Under the pieces are notes generated by a model. It made no database searches. It saw only the letters and a list, made by a program, of their open reading frames with translations, and had not been told where the DNA came from. A stretch of 64,000 bases of DNA from a virus: positions 1-64,000 of IMG/VR virus record IMGVR_UViG_3300027631_002653. The stretch is one strand, 5' to 3'. This document shows positions 36,659-44,674 of this stretch, in pieces. The stretch's first letter is position 1; each line of letters opens with the position of its first letter. Position numbers and translations under genes: made by a program.

Positions 36659-37299
36659 TGCCTAAAGCTAAACCATTATCTAAAGAAATGGTAGTAGCAG
36701 CTATGAATAAGACTAAGTCTAACAAAGCCGCTGCCCGATATTTAAATGTTTCTTATATTCATTTTAAGAAATGGGCTAAACTTTACCAAGATGCCGATAC
36801 AGGTCAAATATTATTTGATAAACATAAAAACCAATCAGGTAAAGGTATCCCTAAATTTTTAAGTAATGGTAATCCTAGAAAAGATTTTGCATTATTAGAT
36901 TTAATTGAAGGTAGAATCGACCCATCTTCATTTAATCCAGCAAAAATAAAATACCGTTTAATTCAAGAAGGTTACTTACAGGAAGAATGTTCTATTTGTA
37001 GTTTTAATGAAAGACGAGTATTAGATTACAAGATGCCTCTTATTTTAAATTTTAAAGACGGTAATAAACAACATTATAGATTAGAGAATTTAGAAATGTT
37101 ATGTTATAATCATTATTTTCTACAAATTGGAGACATATTTACCGACAAACAGCTGGGTGGTCTAGAAGATCATGTAAGCAAAAACGAATCAAAAGTTGAT
37201 TGGGAAGTTGATGACTATACTCAACAACGTTTGAAAGAATTAGGTTTATATGATTCAAAACCGGTTGATAATGGGTTAGATTTAATATCAAGAATATGA
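36658..37299 (+). CDS. HTH + degenerate HNH-like zinc domain protein
   Basis: 213 aa. Residues 1-50 form a helix-turn-helix-like region (KSNKAAARYLNVSYIHFKKW). Residues about 105-165 resemble an HNH fold: EECSICSFNERRVLDYK, then LILNFKDGNKQHYRLENLEM and LCYNHYF. The usual catalytic DH pair reads LN and the H in Asn-Asn-x-x-NL is at KQHYRLENL; two zinc-type pairs (CxxC and CxxH) remain. So it is probably DNA-binding rather than cutting. Overlaps 37296 by 4 bases. Confidence 0.55.
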   Translation: MPKAKPLSKEMVVAAMNKTKSNKAAARYLNVSYIHFKKWAKLYQDADTGQILFDKHKNQSGKGIPKFLSNGNPRKDFALLDLIEGRIDPSSFNPAKIKYRLIQEGYLQEECSICSFNERRVLDYKMPLILNFKDGNKQHYRLENLEMLCYNHYFLQIGDIFTDKQLGGLEDHVSKNESKVDWEVDDYTQQRLKELGLYDSKPVDNGLDLISRI

Positions 37300-37484
37300 A
37301 ACCAAAACGAATCCCTTTACTCAAAAAGGGTAAAAACAAAAAGCACGATAAGTTAGTTAATGACTACGATGCTCAAAAATCAAAACATCTTGAAAATTTT
37401 ACTACTAAAATGTTAGAAAAAGACGAAAAAAATAGTAGATTAAAAGGTAAAGAAATCAACACTAAATTTTTAGATTTATTTTAA
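37296..37484 (+). CDS. Small basic protein
   Basis: 62 aa, very basic (PKRIPLLKKGKNKKHDKL) with a charged helical tail. Unrecognised; nucleic-acid binding possible from charge only. Confidence 0.6.
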   Translation: MKPKRIPLLKKGKNKKHDKLVNDYDAQKSKHLENFTTKMLEKDEKNSRLKGKEINTKFLDLF

Positions 37485-37485
37485 T

Positions 37486-37791
37486 ATGGGAGCAATAGAA
37501 ATAACAGTTAATAACACTGAAGAATTTCAGGAGTTAGTAGATAATAAGGATTTTAGAATATCTCAAGCAGTAGTTGAGGGTATATTAAGTAATGTTAATT
37601 CAAAGAAAAAATACGTACACGTTTTATCTATAACATGTTTAGAAGAAGGTGAAATATTGGATATTACTGTTGAACGCAAGCATTTTGTTGAAACACTAGA
37701 GGAAAATTTACCATACTATATTAAAGAAGAACTATATGAAAAATGTGCTGAAATTACTAAAGTCATAGAGTCGTTAAAAATAGTAAAATAA
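37486..37791 (+). CDS. Hypothetical protein
   Basis: 101 aa soluble protein: IEITVNNTEEFQELVDNKDF and HVLSITCLEEGEILDITV, with a helical C-terminus. Unrecognised. The next promoter begins two bases after its stop codon. Confidence 0.65.
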   Translation: MGAIEITVNNTEEFQELVDNKDFRISQAVVEGILSNVNSKKKYVHVLSITCLEEGEILDITVERKHFVETLEENLPYYIKEELYEKCAEITKVIESLKIVK

Positions 37792-37792
37792 A

Positions 37793-37826
37793 TTTGGATA
37801 CCTGAATTATTGTTCGTATATTTACG
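37793..37826 (+). promoter_or_regulatory. Promoter before glucosaminidase gene
   Basis: TTTGGA 37793-37798, 18-nt spacer (TACCTGAATTATTGTTCG), TATATT 37817-37822, TACG. Confidence 0.87.
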
Positions 37827-37840
37827 TAAATAAAAAAATT

Positions 37841-38404
37841 ATGTTTTATAAATACGACCCAAACAAATTACAATTTGTTAAAACCAAATTAGCCCACAAG
37901 ATTGCTCTAGGAACAGTTATTGTGGTATCACTTATTTCGTTTAGTGCTGGACGTTTACTTAGAATTAAAGCATTAGATGAACGAGAAAGAGAATTGTTGG
38001 TAGTAAATTTAGCTGCTGAAAAAAACAAGTTCACTCAAGAAAAATTTGTCGATGAACTTAAACGATTAAATGTAAAATTCCCTCACATTGTAATGGCCCA
38101 ATCAATTATTGAAACTGGACATTGGACAAGTAATGTATTTAAAGAAAACCACAACTTGTTTGGAATGAAACAAGCAACAGTTCGAATTAATACAGCTAAC
38201 GGTACTCAAAATGGTCATGCTTATTATGATGATTGGTACCAATCTATTTATGACTATGCCTTCTACCAGTGTAGATATTTAGGTGGAATTAGTACTGAAG
38301 AGGATTATTATGCTTATTTAAGTCAAAATTATGCTGAAGCTGGAAATTATGTTCAGGTACTTAAAAGTGTAGTTGAAAAAGAGAAACTTAAAGATTTATT
38401 TTGA
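37841..38404 (+). CDS. Membrane-anchored GH73-like peptidoglycan hydrolase
   Basis: 187 aa. A single hydrophobic segment (residues 21-38, IALGTVIVVSLISFSAG) follows a basic start, giving a signal-anchor/SAR-like N-terminus. The C-terminal domain matches endo-beta-N-acetylglucosaminidase (GH73/FlgJ type): KFPHIVMAQSIIETGHWTS with catalytic Glu91, and ENHNLFGMKQ. It cleaves cell-wall glycan. Likely endolysin or lysis-related; no holin was recognised next to it. It has its own promoter at 37793. Confidence 0.85.
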   Translation: MFYKYDPNKLQFVKTKLAHKIALGTVIVVSLISFSAGRLLRIKALDERERELLVVNLAAEKNKFTQEKFVDELKRLNVKFPHIVMAQSIIETGHWTSNVFKENHNLFGMKQATVRINTANGTQNGHAYYDDWYQSIYDYAFYQCRYLGGISTEEDYYAYLSQNYAEAGNYVQVLKSVVEKEKLKDLF

Positions 38405-38437
38405 TATGTATTAGGGTATAAAAACTCTAATCATCTA

Positions 38438-38578
38438 ATGGCAAAAACTAAAACACAATCCACAGTATCTAAAAAAGAAAAAGTTACAATTACAAGACCA
38501 GGAGTTCATGCTAAAACAAAAACTTCTAAAGCTAAAAATGCAACTAATTATAAAAAACCTAACGTAGGACAAGGATAA
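38438..38578 (+). CDS. Very small basic protein (46 aa)
   Basis: ATG 38438, TAA 38576-38578. Lys/Thr-rich and very basic (KTKTQSTVSKKEKVTITRPG); no domain. Could bind nucleic acid. In a region where nothing longer fits, so plausible but not certain. Confidence 0.5.
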   Translation: MAKTKTQSTVSKKEKVTITRPGVHAKTKTSKAKNATNYKKPNVGQG

Positions 38579-38599
38579 CAATTAAAAATAAATTAAGTT

Positions 38600-38728
38600 A
38601 TGAGTAAAACAAGCAACCACCAAAGAGTGAAAACTCTTAAACTTTGGATCGTTGATCGTAAAATTAAACCTAAAAAGAAAAACCAACCAGATGGGTTGAA
38701 GTATATTTTAGGTGAAGATAGAGACTAA
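38600..38728 (+). CDS. Very small basic protein (42 aa)
   Basis: ATG 38600 with AATTAAGTTATG context; basic core (VDRKIKPKKKNQPDG). Unrecognised. Its end overlaps an alternative start of the next gene. Confidence 0.5.
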   Translation: MSKTSNHQRVKTLKLWIVDRKIKPKKKNQPDGLKYILGEDRD

Positions 38729-38729
38729 A

Positions 38730-38909
38730 TTGAGCACATTATCATTTTTTGATTCAATCCCAGATAATGTTCTAGCTAATATAGCTATGAATGATTGGGA
38801 ATCATTAAAAAGACTTTGTATTGCTCTAACTTTAGACATTCAATTAATAAAAGAAGAAATAGAAAACGAAGGTTATGAAAATCGTAGTGATAGGGGAAAC
38901 ATGTGTTGA
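38730..38909 (+). CDS. Small hypothetical protein
   Basis: 59 aa from TTG 38730 (LSTLSFFDSIPDNVLANI); GTG 38712 is an alternative overlapping the upstream gene. Acidic and helical, unrecognised. Its end overlaps the kinase gene by 35 bases, so one of the two starts or ends may need revision. Confidence 0.4.
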   Translation: MSTLSFFDSIPDNVLANIAMNDWESLKRLCIALTLDIQLIKEEIENEGYENRSDRGNMC

Positions 38910-39609
38910 TAAATTTGTTTATAGTTCTATAAATAGATTATCACCCGAAGCACCAGTACCAATATTAAATCCAACTCAAATAACAGAAAATCCTGGAATG
39001 GCAGGGAATGTTGTTGCTAATATTAAAGCACTACAACCAGATAGTATTATTTCTCTTATAACTCAACTTGAACATATTACAAAAACACGTTATGTTGATA
39101 TTAAAACAAATCATATGTTTATTAGAGTTGATGAAGGTGAAGAATACATTTCAGACCTACAATGGACTCCAAAAATGGATGTTTTATTAGCTGAAGCAGA
39201 TATTGTTATTGTAAGTGATTATAATAAAGGATTTTTAAATAATTCTCATCTTAAAGCCATATCTAAAAAATCTAAATTATCTATTTTAGATAGTAAACGT
39301 AAATTGAGTAACGAAATTATTAAAGACTTTTCATTTATTAAATTAAACGAAACAGAATATAAAAATAATTTGGGTATAAATCATTCTGGTTTAATTGTAA
39401 CTTTAGGAGATAAAGGAGCATCATACCAAGATAAAATAATACCACAAAATAATCCTCAACAAACAATAGATGTTTCAGGAGCAGGTGATACATTTGTAGC
39501 AGCATTTGCTTTAGATTATTATTCTTGTTTAAACGTTGTTGAGGCAATAGATTATGCTAACCAAATGGCCTCTAATGTAGTAAATAAAAGAGGAGTAGCA
39601 ACACCTTAA
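38875..39609 (+). CDS. PfkB/ribokinase-fold sugar kinase, HldE-kinase-like
   Basis: 244 aa. Starts VVIGETCVDKFVYSSINRLSP and EAPVPILNPTQ, very like the HldE (RfaE) kinase domain that phosphorylates heptose-7-phosphate; GMAGNVVANI and the catalytic VSGAGDTFVAAFA (Asp as base) are present. It is shorter than the HldE kinase domain (about 320 aa) and has no cytidylyltransferase domain, so it would need a partner to make ADP-heptose. It may provide a precursor for the glycosyltransferases at 27.5-35.8 kb (inference). Confidence 0.8.
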   Translation: MKIVVIGETCVDKFVYSSINRLSPEAPVPILNPTQITENPGMAGNVVANIKALQPDSIISLITQLEHITKTRYVDIKTNHMFIRVDEGEEYISDLQWTPKMDVLLAEADIVIVSDYNKGFLNNSHLKAISKKSKLSILDSKRKLSNEIIKDFSFIKLNETEYKNNLGINHSGLIVTLGDKGASYQDKIIPQNNPQQTIDVSGAGDTFVAAFALDYYSCLNVVEAIDYANQMASNVVNKRGVATP

Positions 39610-39615
39610 AAAATA

Positions 39616-39650
39616 TTTGGTTATCTGAAATCTTGTTCGTATATTACACA
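39616..39650 (+). promoter_or_regulatory. Promoter, TTTGGT-N18-TATATT
   Basis: TTTGGT 39616-39621, spacer ending TTGTTCG, TATATT 39640-39645, ACAC. Followed by AAATAAAGGTTATG at 39669. Confidence 0.87.
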
Positions 39651-39668
39651 TATAAAGAAATAAAGGTT

Positions 39669-40124
39669 ATGGCACTCTGGAAATTTAGTAATTTAAATAA
39701 GTATGGTAATTGGAGGCATCGCATTATTGCTTTGCCTGATGGTAAACCATTTTCACACGGTCCTGGTTTTGGATCGTCAGTTGGTGTAAGTCGTTTTAGA
39801 TATACACATGAGCATAGATATCCACCTGCATTATTTATTTCACCTAAAGATGGACAAAAATATATTATACCTGGATGGCAAAAAGTACTTACCGAAACCA
39901 CATTAAATGATATTGAGTGGATTAAACCTGAAGTTAAGGTAATAAAATCTAAAGATACTCCAATATTAACATCAGAGTACAAGTTCGAATCAAAAAGTGA
40001 CCCAGGTAGTTTTTATGCTGTTCAAGTAATAGGCAATAAAATAAAATGTAATTGTCCAGGAGTATGGCGTTCAAAAGATCGTCGTTGTAAACACATCAAA
40101 GAAGTTGAAAAAACAATCCAATGA
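39669..40124 (+). CDS. SWIM zinc-finger-like protein
   Basis: 151 aa. C-terminal KIKCNCPGVWRSKDRRCKHI is a SWIM-type CxCx(n)CxH finger, used to bind DNA or proteins. The N-terminal part is basic and Gly-rich (FSHGPGFGSSVGVSRFRY). ATG 39669 with AAAGGTTATG context is chosen over an upstream start at 39633, which lies inside the promoter. Overlaps 40121 by 4 bases. Confidence 0.72.
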   Translation: MALWKFSNLNKYGNWRHRIIALPDGKPFSHGPGFGSSVGVSRFRYTHEHRYPPALFISPKDGQKYIIPGWQKVLTETTLNDIEWIKPEVKVIKSKDTPILTSEYKFESKSDPGSFYAVQVIGNKIKCNCPGVWRSKDRRCKHIKEVEKTIQ

Positions 40125-40576
40125 AATATACTTACGGAAAAGATGATTTGAAAGTATGGTTGATGGAAAATCTAGACACATTGTTAGAACGTCAAACTTT
40201 CCAAGCATTAATTGTAGAAGTAAAAGTAGCAAGTGATGCTAATAATACTTTTGTAAATCGTATAGGCCACGATGAAGTTGGTGAAAGAGGTAGAATTGAA
40301 ACTAAATTTACTAATTATATTATGCCTTCTGGAGAATTACGACTTAATAGTGCAGGTGAAAATAAACGTGAAGGGTTTGATTTTATGCGTATCATTGATG
40401 GTATAAATGAGCGTATTTTTGAAATACCTCATGATGTTTATTATGAACGTGGGAAATTTTATGGAAACGAATTTAAATGGAGTGCTTCATATAATACAAC
40501 AGATAAACTTCAAACCGGAAATACCCAACTATTACTTAATCACGAAATAACCCAATTAGAAAATGATAACAAATAA
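40121..40576 (+). CDS. Hypothetical protein
   Basis: 151 aa soluble, with DTLLERQTFQALIVEVKVASD and EIPHDVYYERGKFYGNEF. Unrecognised. Overlaps 40563 by 14 bases. Confidence 0.65.
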   Translation: MKYTYGKDDLKVWLMENLDTLLERQTFQALIVEVKVASDANNTFVNRIGHDEVGERGRIETKFTNYIMPSGELRLNSAGENKREGFDFMRIIDGINERIFEIPHDVYYERGKFYGNEFKWSASYNTTDKLQTGNTQLLLNHEITQLENDNK

Positions 40577-40781
40577 ACGTCCTCAAAAAACTAAAATCGA
40601 AATTGATTTAACTGGTCCTGATGGTAATGCTTTTGCTTTATTAGGTATTGCTAAGAATTTATGTCATAAAACAGGTATTGAATGGGAACCTGTTAAAAAC
40701 GAAATGACAAGTGGTGATTATGAAAATCTACTCCAAGTAATGGATAGACATTTTGGTAATCTAATAGTAATGTACAGGTAA
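40563..40781 (+). CDS. Small hypothetical protein
   Basis: 72 aa with TGPDGNAFALLGIAKNLCHKT; predicted short alpha/beta fold. Unrecognised. Its stop is adjacent to promoter 40782. Confidence 0.65.
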   Translation: MITNKRPQKTKIEIDLTGPDGNAFALLGIAKNLCHKTGIEWEPVKNEMTSGDYENLLQVMDRHFGNLIVMYR

Positions 40782-40815
40782 TTTGGCTTTGTCAGATCTT
40801 GTTCGTATATTGACG
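40782..40815 (+). promoter_or_regulatory. Promoter, TTTGGC-N18-TATATT
   Basis: TTTGGC 40782-40787, spacer ending TTGTTCG, TATATT 40806-40811, GACG. Confidence 0.87.
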
Positions 40816-40834
40816 ATATAAAAAAATAAAGGTT

Positions 40835-41263
40835 ATGGAAATAAAAACAGAACGTAGAGGTAGACCAGCAGAAGTAATTGCGGTGCTTAAAGAAAAATGG
40901 GAAGAAACTTATTATGAAGTACCATCTAAACCTGAATTAGGGTGGAAAATGATTTGGTATTATGATAGAAGTAAGAACAGTAATGGTCCTTATAAAACAG
41001 AAATGACTTACCCTAAAAATCACAAACCCGAGAAAGTTAAAGCCGATAAAGGTAAAGCATATAATAGTCAACCTGTAGTAATGGTATTTAAAACATCAAA
41101 TCGTTTAAATGCTAAAACTAAAATTAAAGTTTGGAATAATGAAAATGTTGATTATATATTATCAGCACCAACACTACCGGGTGTACCAGAAACAGCAATT
41201 ATAGTAGAATTAGGTGTTGGTGAAGGTTTTATTGAATCTTACCGCAATAAATACTCTCTTTAA
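40835..41263 (+). CDS. Hypothetical protein
   Basis: 142 aa. Basic N-terminus (IKTERRGRPAEVIAVLKEKW, AT-hook-like GRP), Trp/Tyr-rich middle and beta-rich C-terminus. Unrecognised. Start context AAATAAAGGTTATG after promoter 40782. Confidence 0.7.
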   Translation: MEIKTERRGRPAEVIAVLKEKWEETYYEVPSKPELGWKMIWYYDRSKNSNGPYKTEMTYPKNHKPEKVKADKGKAYNSQPVVMVFKTSNRLNAKTKIKVWNNENVDYILSAPTLPGVPETAIIVELGVGEGFIESYRNKYSL

Positions 41264-41295
41264 CATATTTATTACATATAATTAAACATTAAAAA

Positions 41296-42030
41296 ATGGG
41301 AACAAGAGCTCTTATAGGATACTTAGATACAAATGGTGATACTAAGCTTACTAGTACGTATAATCATTACGATGGTTATCCTTCAAACTTAGGTAAAGGT
41401 TTAGAAAATTTTTATGATAGTGATGCTAAAGCAGAAGAAATTGCTAATGTAGGATACATTAGTTATTTAGATCCTGAAACAGGTGAAATCGAAGCAGCAA
41501 ATAAACAAAAACCAACAATAACCCCACTACCCGATAATTTTAATGAAGCTATGATGGAAATCGCTGCAGAAATTGATAGTTTTAGTGGTGATTATGGTTA
41601 TATTTGGGATAATGAAAATGAGGAATGGATTACTGTTAAAAACGAAGGTATCAGAAGTATGGCTGAGGATTTAGAAATGAATTTAGCTCATTTAAAAGAT
41701 AAATTTGCTATGATGCCTGAACGTCCTGATCAAACAAGATCACATTTTGTAGATAATGACGAGGCAGATGAAGATGCTAGAATGAATGAAGTAACTATAA
41801 AAGAAGAAAATACTATTAGTAAAGCTAAAAAAGCACTTAAGGATAAAATGAATCTAGATGTTTATATTAAATCATTAGAAAATGATATCCGTTTAAATGG
41901 TGAAGAAAACTATAAAGATTATTCAATAGAAGATTTTATTGAAGATTATGATAATTACACCCAAAATAAAACAGAATTAGACGAAGCATTTGTACGTCAA
42001 ATGAAATATAAAGCAGGTATTATTAAATAA
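41296..42030 (+). CDS. Hypothetical phage protein (GTRALIGYLD family)
   Basis: 244 aa. N-terminus GTRALIGYLDTNGDTKLTST and YNHYDGYPSNLGKGLENFY recalls a protein seen in other large phages but with no known function. The rest is acidic and helical. A 16-nt AT motif (41265-41280) identical to one before 44675 precedes it. Confidence 0.7.
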   Translation: MGTRALIGYLDTNGDTKLTSTYNHYDGYPSNLGKGLENFYDSDAKAEEIANVGYISYLDPETGEIEAANKQKPTITPLPDNFNEAMMEIAAEIDSFSGDYGYIWDNENEEWITVKNEGIRSMAEDLEMNLAHLKDKFAMMPERPDQTRSHFVDNDEADEDARMNEVTIKEENTISKAKKALKDKMNLDVYIKSLENDIRLNGEENYKDYSIEDFIEDYDNYTQNKTELDEAFVRQMKYKAGIIK

Positions 42031-42035
42031 ATAAA

Positions 42036-42710
42036 ATGAAAAAACAAATTTTAAGCGAAGAATTTCGCAAAATGCAAAAATTAGCAGGTATTATTACTGA
42101 AAGCGAATACAAAAAATTAACAGAAAATCAAGCTTCTGATTTAATAAATGATGGAGTAGTATTATATGTTTCTGATGATTCTAAATTAGCACCTGGATTT
42201 ATTAAGTCTAAAAACCTAGGATTTATAGTATATAATGTAGCTATAAAAGATACTTCAAAATCAATTTTATCTATAACTGGTACTTTATCTAAAAACCCAA
42301 AAGTAGTTCAAATATTTAATGATAATTATGGAATAATTGATATAAATTATATTTCAACCTTTTTAACTAATCCAAAAAATTGGAATCCTATTACTAGTGA
42401 AGATGAATTAAATAACTTTATGTCAAAGCATAGTAAAATATATTTAATTAATCATAACGGTGATTCATCTGAATTAAAAGAATCATTAAATGAAGCATTT
42501 AATCCATTTTTAGATACCGAAGAAGGTGGATATATGAGAGAATACATTGATGATGTTGTTGAAGATAGTATGGGTGAACCAGAATCATTATTTCTTGATT
42601 ATCGACCTGATTTTGATATGGCTTTTAATTTAGCACTAACTAAACTTAAAGAGGATCATCCTGAATTAGATTTTGAGGCAATTAAAGCTAATAAAGAATC
42701 TTTCTTTTAA
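42036..42710 (+). CDS. Hypothetical protein
   Basis: 224 aa. N-terminus EEFRKMQKLAGIITESEYKK is a sequence type seen at the start of many proteins of environmental T4-like phages, and the two repeated LNEAF segments are similar. The rest is acidic with short beta segments. No domain recognised. Confidence 0.65.
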   Translation: MKKQILSEEFRKMQKLAGIITESEYKKLTENQASDLINDGVVLYVSDDSKLAPGFIKSKNLGFIVYNVAIKDTSKSILSITGTLSKNPKVVQIFNDNYGIIDINYISTFLTNPKNWNPITSEDELNNFMSKHSKIYLINHNGDSSELKESLNEAFNPFLDTEEGGYMREYIDDVVEDSMGEPESLFLDYRPDFDMAFNLALTKLKEDHPELDFEAIKANKESFF

Positions 42711-42730
42711 TAATTAAATAAAATAAAATA

Positions 42731-43054
42731 ATGAGAAAAGCAGATAACTTTAACGCTAGTGAGTGGTTAGTAGAAAATAAAATCACTTTCCAATCTCGTT
42801 TAAACGAAGATTTAACAGACGAAATAGCAGCATTACCTAATCACCACACAGCAGAAAATACAGAAGACGCTACGTTAGTAGTTGGTAAATATGCTGTTGT
42901 TCACTATGATGAAAGTGATGAAGGAGGTGAAGATATGTATGTAGTATGGGACAATACTGTTAACCAAGACGAAATTGGTTCATATGATGATGAACCCGAA
43001 TTCGAATCAACTGACCCAGCTGAAGTAGCTATTTGGTTAAAACAAAACGCATAA
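42731..43054 (+). CDS. Hypothetical protein, acidic
   Basis: 107 aa. N-terminus DNFNASEWLVENKITFQSRL (also a recurrent phage N-terminal pattern), then a strongly acidic region. No known function. Its stop codon is followed directly by the inverted repeat at 43055. Confidence 0.65.
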   Translation: MRKADNFNASEWLVENKITFQSRLNEDLTDEIAALPNHHTAENTEDATLVVGKYAVVHYDESDEGGEDMYVVWDNTVNQDEIGSYDDEPEFESTDPAEVAIWLKQNA

Positions 43055-43080
43055 TTTAGAACTATTCTAAATGAACAACA
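43055..43080 (+). repeat. Inverted repeat element, TTTAGAA-CTA-TTCTAAA then TGAACAACA
   Basis: 17-bp palindrome (7-bp arms, 3-nt centre) directly after the stop codon, then TGAACAACA. Same layout at 59505 and 61159. Starts 28 bp upstream of the promoter box at 43083. Confidence 0.7.
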
Positions 43081-43104
43081 GGGGTGGCTTTGCCACCCCT
43101 TTTT
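43081..43104 (+). terminator. Intrinsic terminator overlapping a promoter
   Basis: Stem GGGGTGGC (43081-43088), loop TTT, GCCACCCC (43092-43099), then T-run to 43104. The left arm contains the promoter box at 43083-43088. Confidence 0.88.
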
Positions 43105-43116
43105 CGTATATTTACG
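43083..43116 (+). promoter_or_regulatory. Promoter embedded in a terminator (GGTGGC-N18-TATATT)
   Basis: Box GGTGGC 43083-43088, spacer 43089-43106 made of the hairpin loop, right arm and T-run ending TTCG, TATATT 43107-43112. Spacing identical to the other promoters. ATG at 43119 lies at or near the expected start site. Confidence 0.78.
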
Positions 43117-43118
43117 GT

Positions 43119-43259
43119 ATGATGAAAGACGAAAGAAAATTAGACGGTTTGAGTGTTAGGCACGTAGCTCAAATAGTACGCCGTAAAATGATTACACGTA
43201 CTAAACCATCAAGTAAAAACTATTCTCGCAAAAATTTAAAAAAAGATTTGGAGAACTGA
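43119..43259 (+). CDS. Small basic protein (46 aa), possibly leaderless mRNA
   Basis: Starts ATGATG at 43119, 7 bases after TATATT, so its mRNA may be leaderless. Basic product (VRHVAQIVRRKMITRTKPS, KNYSRKNLKK). An upstream in-frame ATG at 43071 would lie in the terminator and is less likely. Function unknown; nucleic-acid binding possible. The next promoter (43247) lies in its 3' end. Confidence 0.65.
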   Translation: MMKDERKLDGLSVRHVAQIVRRKMITRTKPSSKNYSRKNLKKDLEN

Positions 43260-43280
43260 GGGATTGTTCGTATATTCACG
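43247..43280 (+). promoter_or_regulatory. Promoter, TTTGGA-N18-TATATT
   Basis: TTTGGA 43247-43252, spacer (GAACTGAGGGATTGTTCG), TATATT 43271-43276, CACG. Overlaps the end of the preceding CDS. Confidence 0.87.
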
Positions 43281-43324
43281 CATAATAAGGAATTAAATAA
43301 ATTAATAATATAAAAATAAAGGTT

Positions 43325-43672
43325 ATGAACAAACAAGTTAAGTTTGAAAAAGAAAATGGAGATCTGATTAGATCAGTTGCCCATTTATTAGGTTTAAAAG
43401 GTATCGAAGTGGAAAGAGATCACACTGATGGTATGCCTACAGTAGCAGGTGCCCATATTATGGGTGAAGAAGGAATTTATTTCCGAGTAAATCAGATGGG
43501 AAACTTCAATTCCCAAGAAGTTGAAAACATTAAACGAGCTCTTGATATTCGTATTGATGGTTATGAAGTTAAATTACTTAATATTGGTGATTTTGAAATG
43601 GATGATGACCGTTACTGGTATCCATCAATTGCCTTTACATTTATAAAAGATAATCAAAACGTACTTAATTAA
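43325..43672 (+). CDS. Hypothetical protein
   Basis: 115 aa soluble protein with DLIRSVAHLLGLKGIEVERD and DRYWYPSIAFTFIKDNQ. Possible viral early protein. AAAGGTTATG context. Unrecognised. Confidence 0.7.
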   Translation: MNKQVKFEKENGDLIRSVAHLLGLKGIEVERDHTDGMPTVAGAHIMGEEGIYFRVNQMGNFNSQEVENIKRALDIRIDGYEVKLLNIGDFEMDDDRYWYPSIAFTFIKDNQNVLN

Positions 43673-43691
43673 TTAAACCTAAAAAATAGTT

Positions 43692-43919
43692 ATGAAACAT
43701 TTAGATCTAGATACATCAATCAAAAATTATTGGAGAAAAGCTAATGAAGCTTTAAAAGCTAAAAACATGGATGAAGCAAATGACTTGCTTGATTATTGTT
43801 TAGTTATTTTAGGGACAGCTACCTTGAAAGGTAAGGTTGAACTAGGAGGTGTACGTGTTGACCTATGGAAAGAACGTGTTTGGTATTCAATAGAAAATAA
43901 CGGATTTTTACCTGAATAA
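43692..43919 (+). CDS. Small hypothetical protein
   Basis: 75 aa; helical first half (RKANEALKAKNMDEANDLLD) like a short TPR-style hairpin, then beta-like segment. Unrecognised. Confidence 0.65.
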   Translation: MKHLDLDTSIKNYWRKANEALKAKNMDEANDLLDYCLVILGTATLKGKVELGGVRVDLWKERVWYSIENNGFLPE

Positions 43920-43920
43920 T

Positions 43921-44055
43921 ATGAACCCAGAAACTAAAGAAATATTGTATATAGAACTCCAAGAGATTCTTATACTAATGGAAGACATGGATAATAACAT
44001 GGCTATTATTAAACTTGAAGATTTAATCAATAAAATCCAATACAACCAACTATGA
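43921..44055 (+). CDS. Very small acidic protein (44 aa)
   Basis: ATG 43921 one base after the previous stop; stop 44053-44055 overlaps the next start (ATGA). Product helical and acidic (LYIELQEILILMEDMDNNMA). Function unknown; supported by the tight overlapping layout. Confidence 0.6.
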   Translation: MNPETKEILYIELQEILILMEDMDNNMAIIKLEDLINKIQYNQL

Positions 44056-44318
44056 AATTTCTTGAACTAACCGGTTACGGAAATAAAATCATTCACTTTA
44101 TTAATGTTAAAGCTATTGCAGAGATTAGTTTTGAAAAATCATACACACATGTTGTACTTAATAATAGTACCTCAGTAAATGTAATTGAAGGTAAAGAAGA
44201 AATTGAAAAAATGTTTTATCATCTTGAAAGTGTTATTATTAATAAAGATATAGCTGATTATACACACGATGATGATTTTTGGGATGATGCAACTTATGAT
44301 GATGATTTACCATTTTAA
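44052..44318 (+). CDS. Small hypothetical protein, acidic tail
   Basis: 88 aa; an N-terminal beta-like region (FLELTGYGNKIIHFINVKAI) and a very acidic end (DDDFWDDATYDDDLPF). Unrecognised; the tail might bind partner proteins. Confidence 0.65.
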   Translation: MKFLELTGYGNKIIHFINVKAIAEISFEKSYTHVVLNNSTSVNVIEGKEEIEKMFYHLESVIINKDIADYTHDDDFWDDATYDDDLPF

Positions 44319-44321
44319 GAT

Positions 44322-44621
44322 ATGGCAGAGAAAAAAGGATTTACAGGCAAATTACATTATGACTTTCCTACACAAAAGTGTCTTGAAGTTAAATTACCTA
44401 ATGGAAAATGGTATAGGGCTACAGCTAATGAGTTTAGAAGTTATGATACAGAACGTAGGTTTGGTGTAGGTGAAAACACAGAACCATATGATGGTGTAGT
44501 TTATTATTATGGTACTAATAAAGTAGCACCTAAAGAAAACACATGTAAAATAATTTACCACCCACAGCACCCAAGACGCGAAATAGTATTAAGACCTCAC
44601 GAAAGACATTTACTAGATTAA
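44322..44621 (+). CDS. Hypothetical protein
   Basis: 99 aa, basic, with YDFPTQKCLEVKLPNGKWYR and a C-terminal IYHPQHPRREIVLRPHERH. Unrecognised but looks folded. Confidence 0.65.
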   Translation: MAEKKGFTGKLHYDFPTQKCLEVKLPNGKWYRATANEFRSYDTERRFGVGENTEPYDGVVYYYGTNKVAPKENTCKIIYHPQHPRREIVLRPHERHLLD

Positions 44622-44674
44622 ATTTAATAATATTTATTACATATATTGTTGCATAAAAATATAGATTACAAATA

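Noticed and set aside
36658-37299. Active HNH homing endonuclease
   Set aside because: The catalytic His-Asn-His positions are not conserved (DH reads LN), so only DNA binding is supported.
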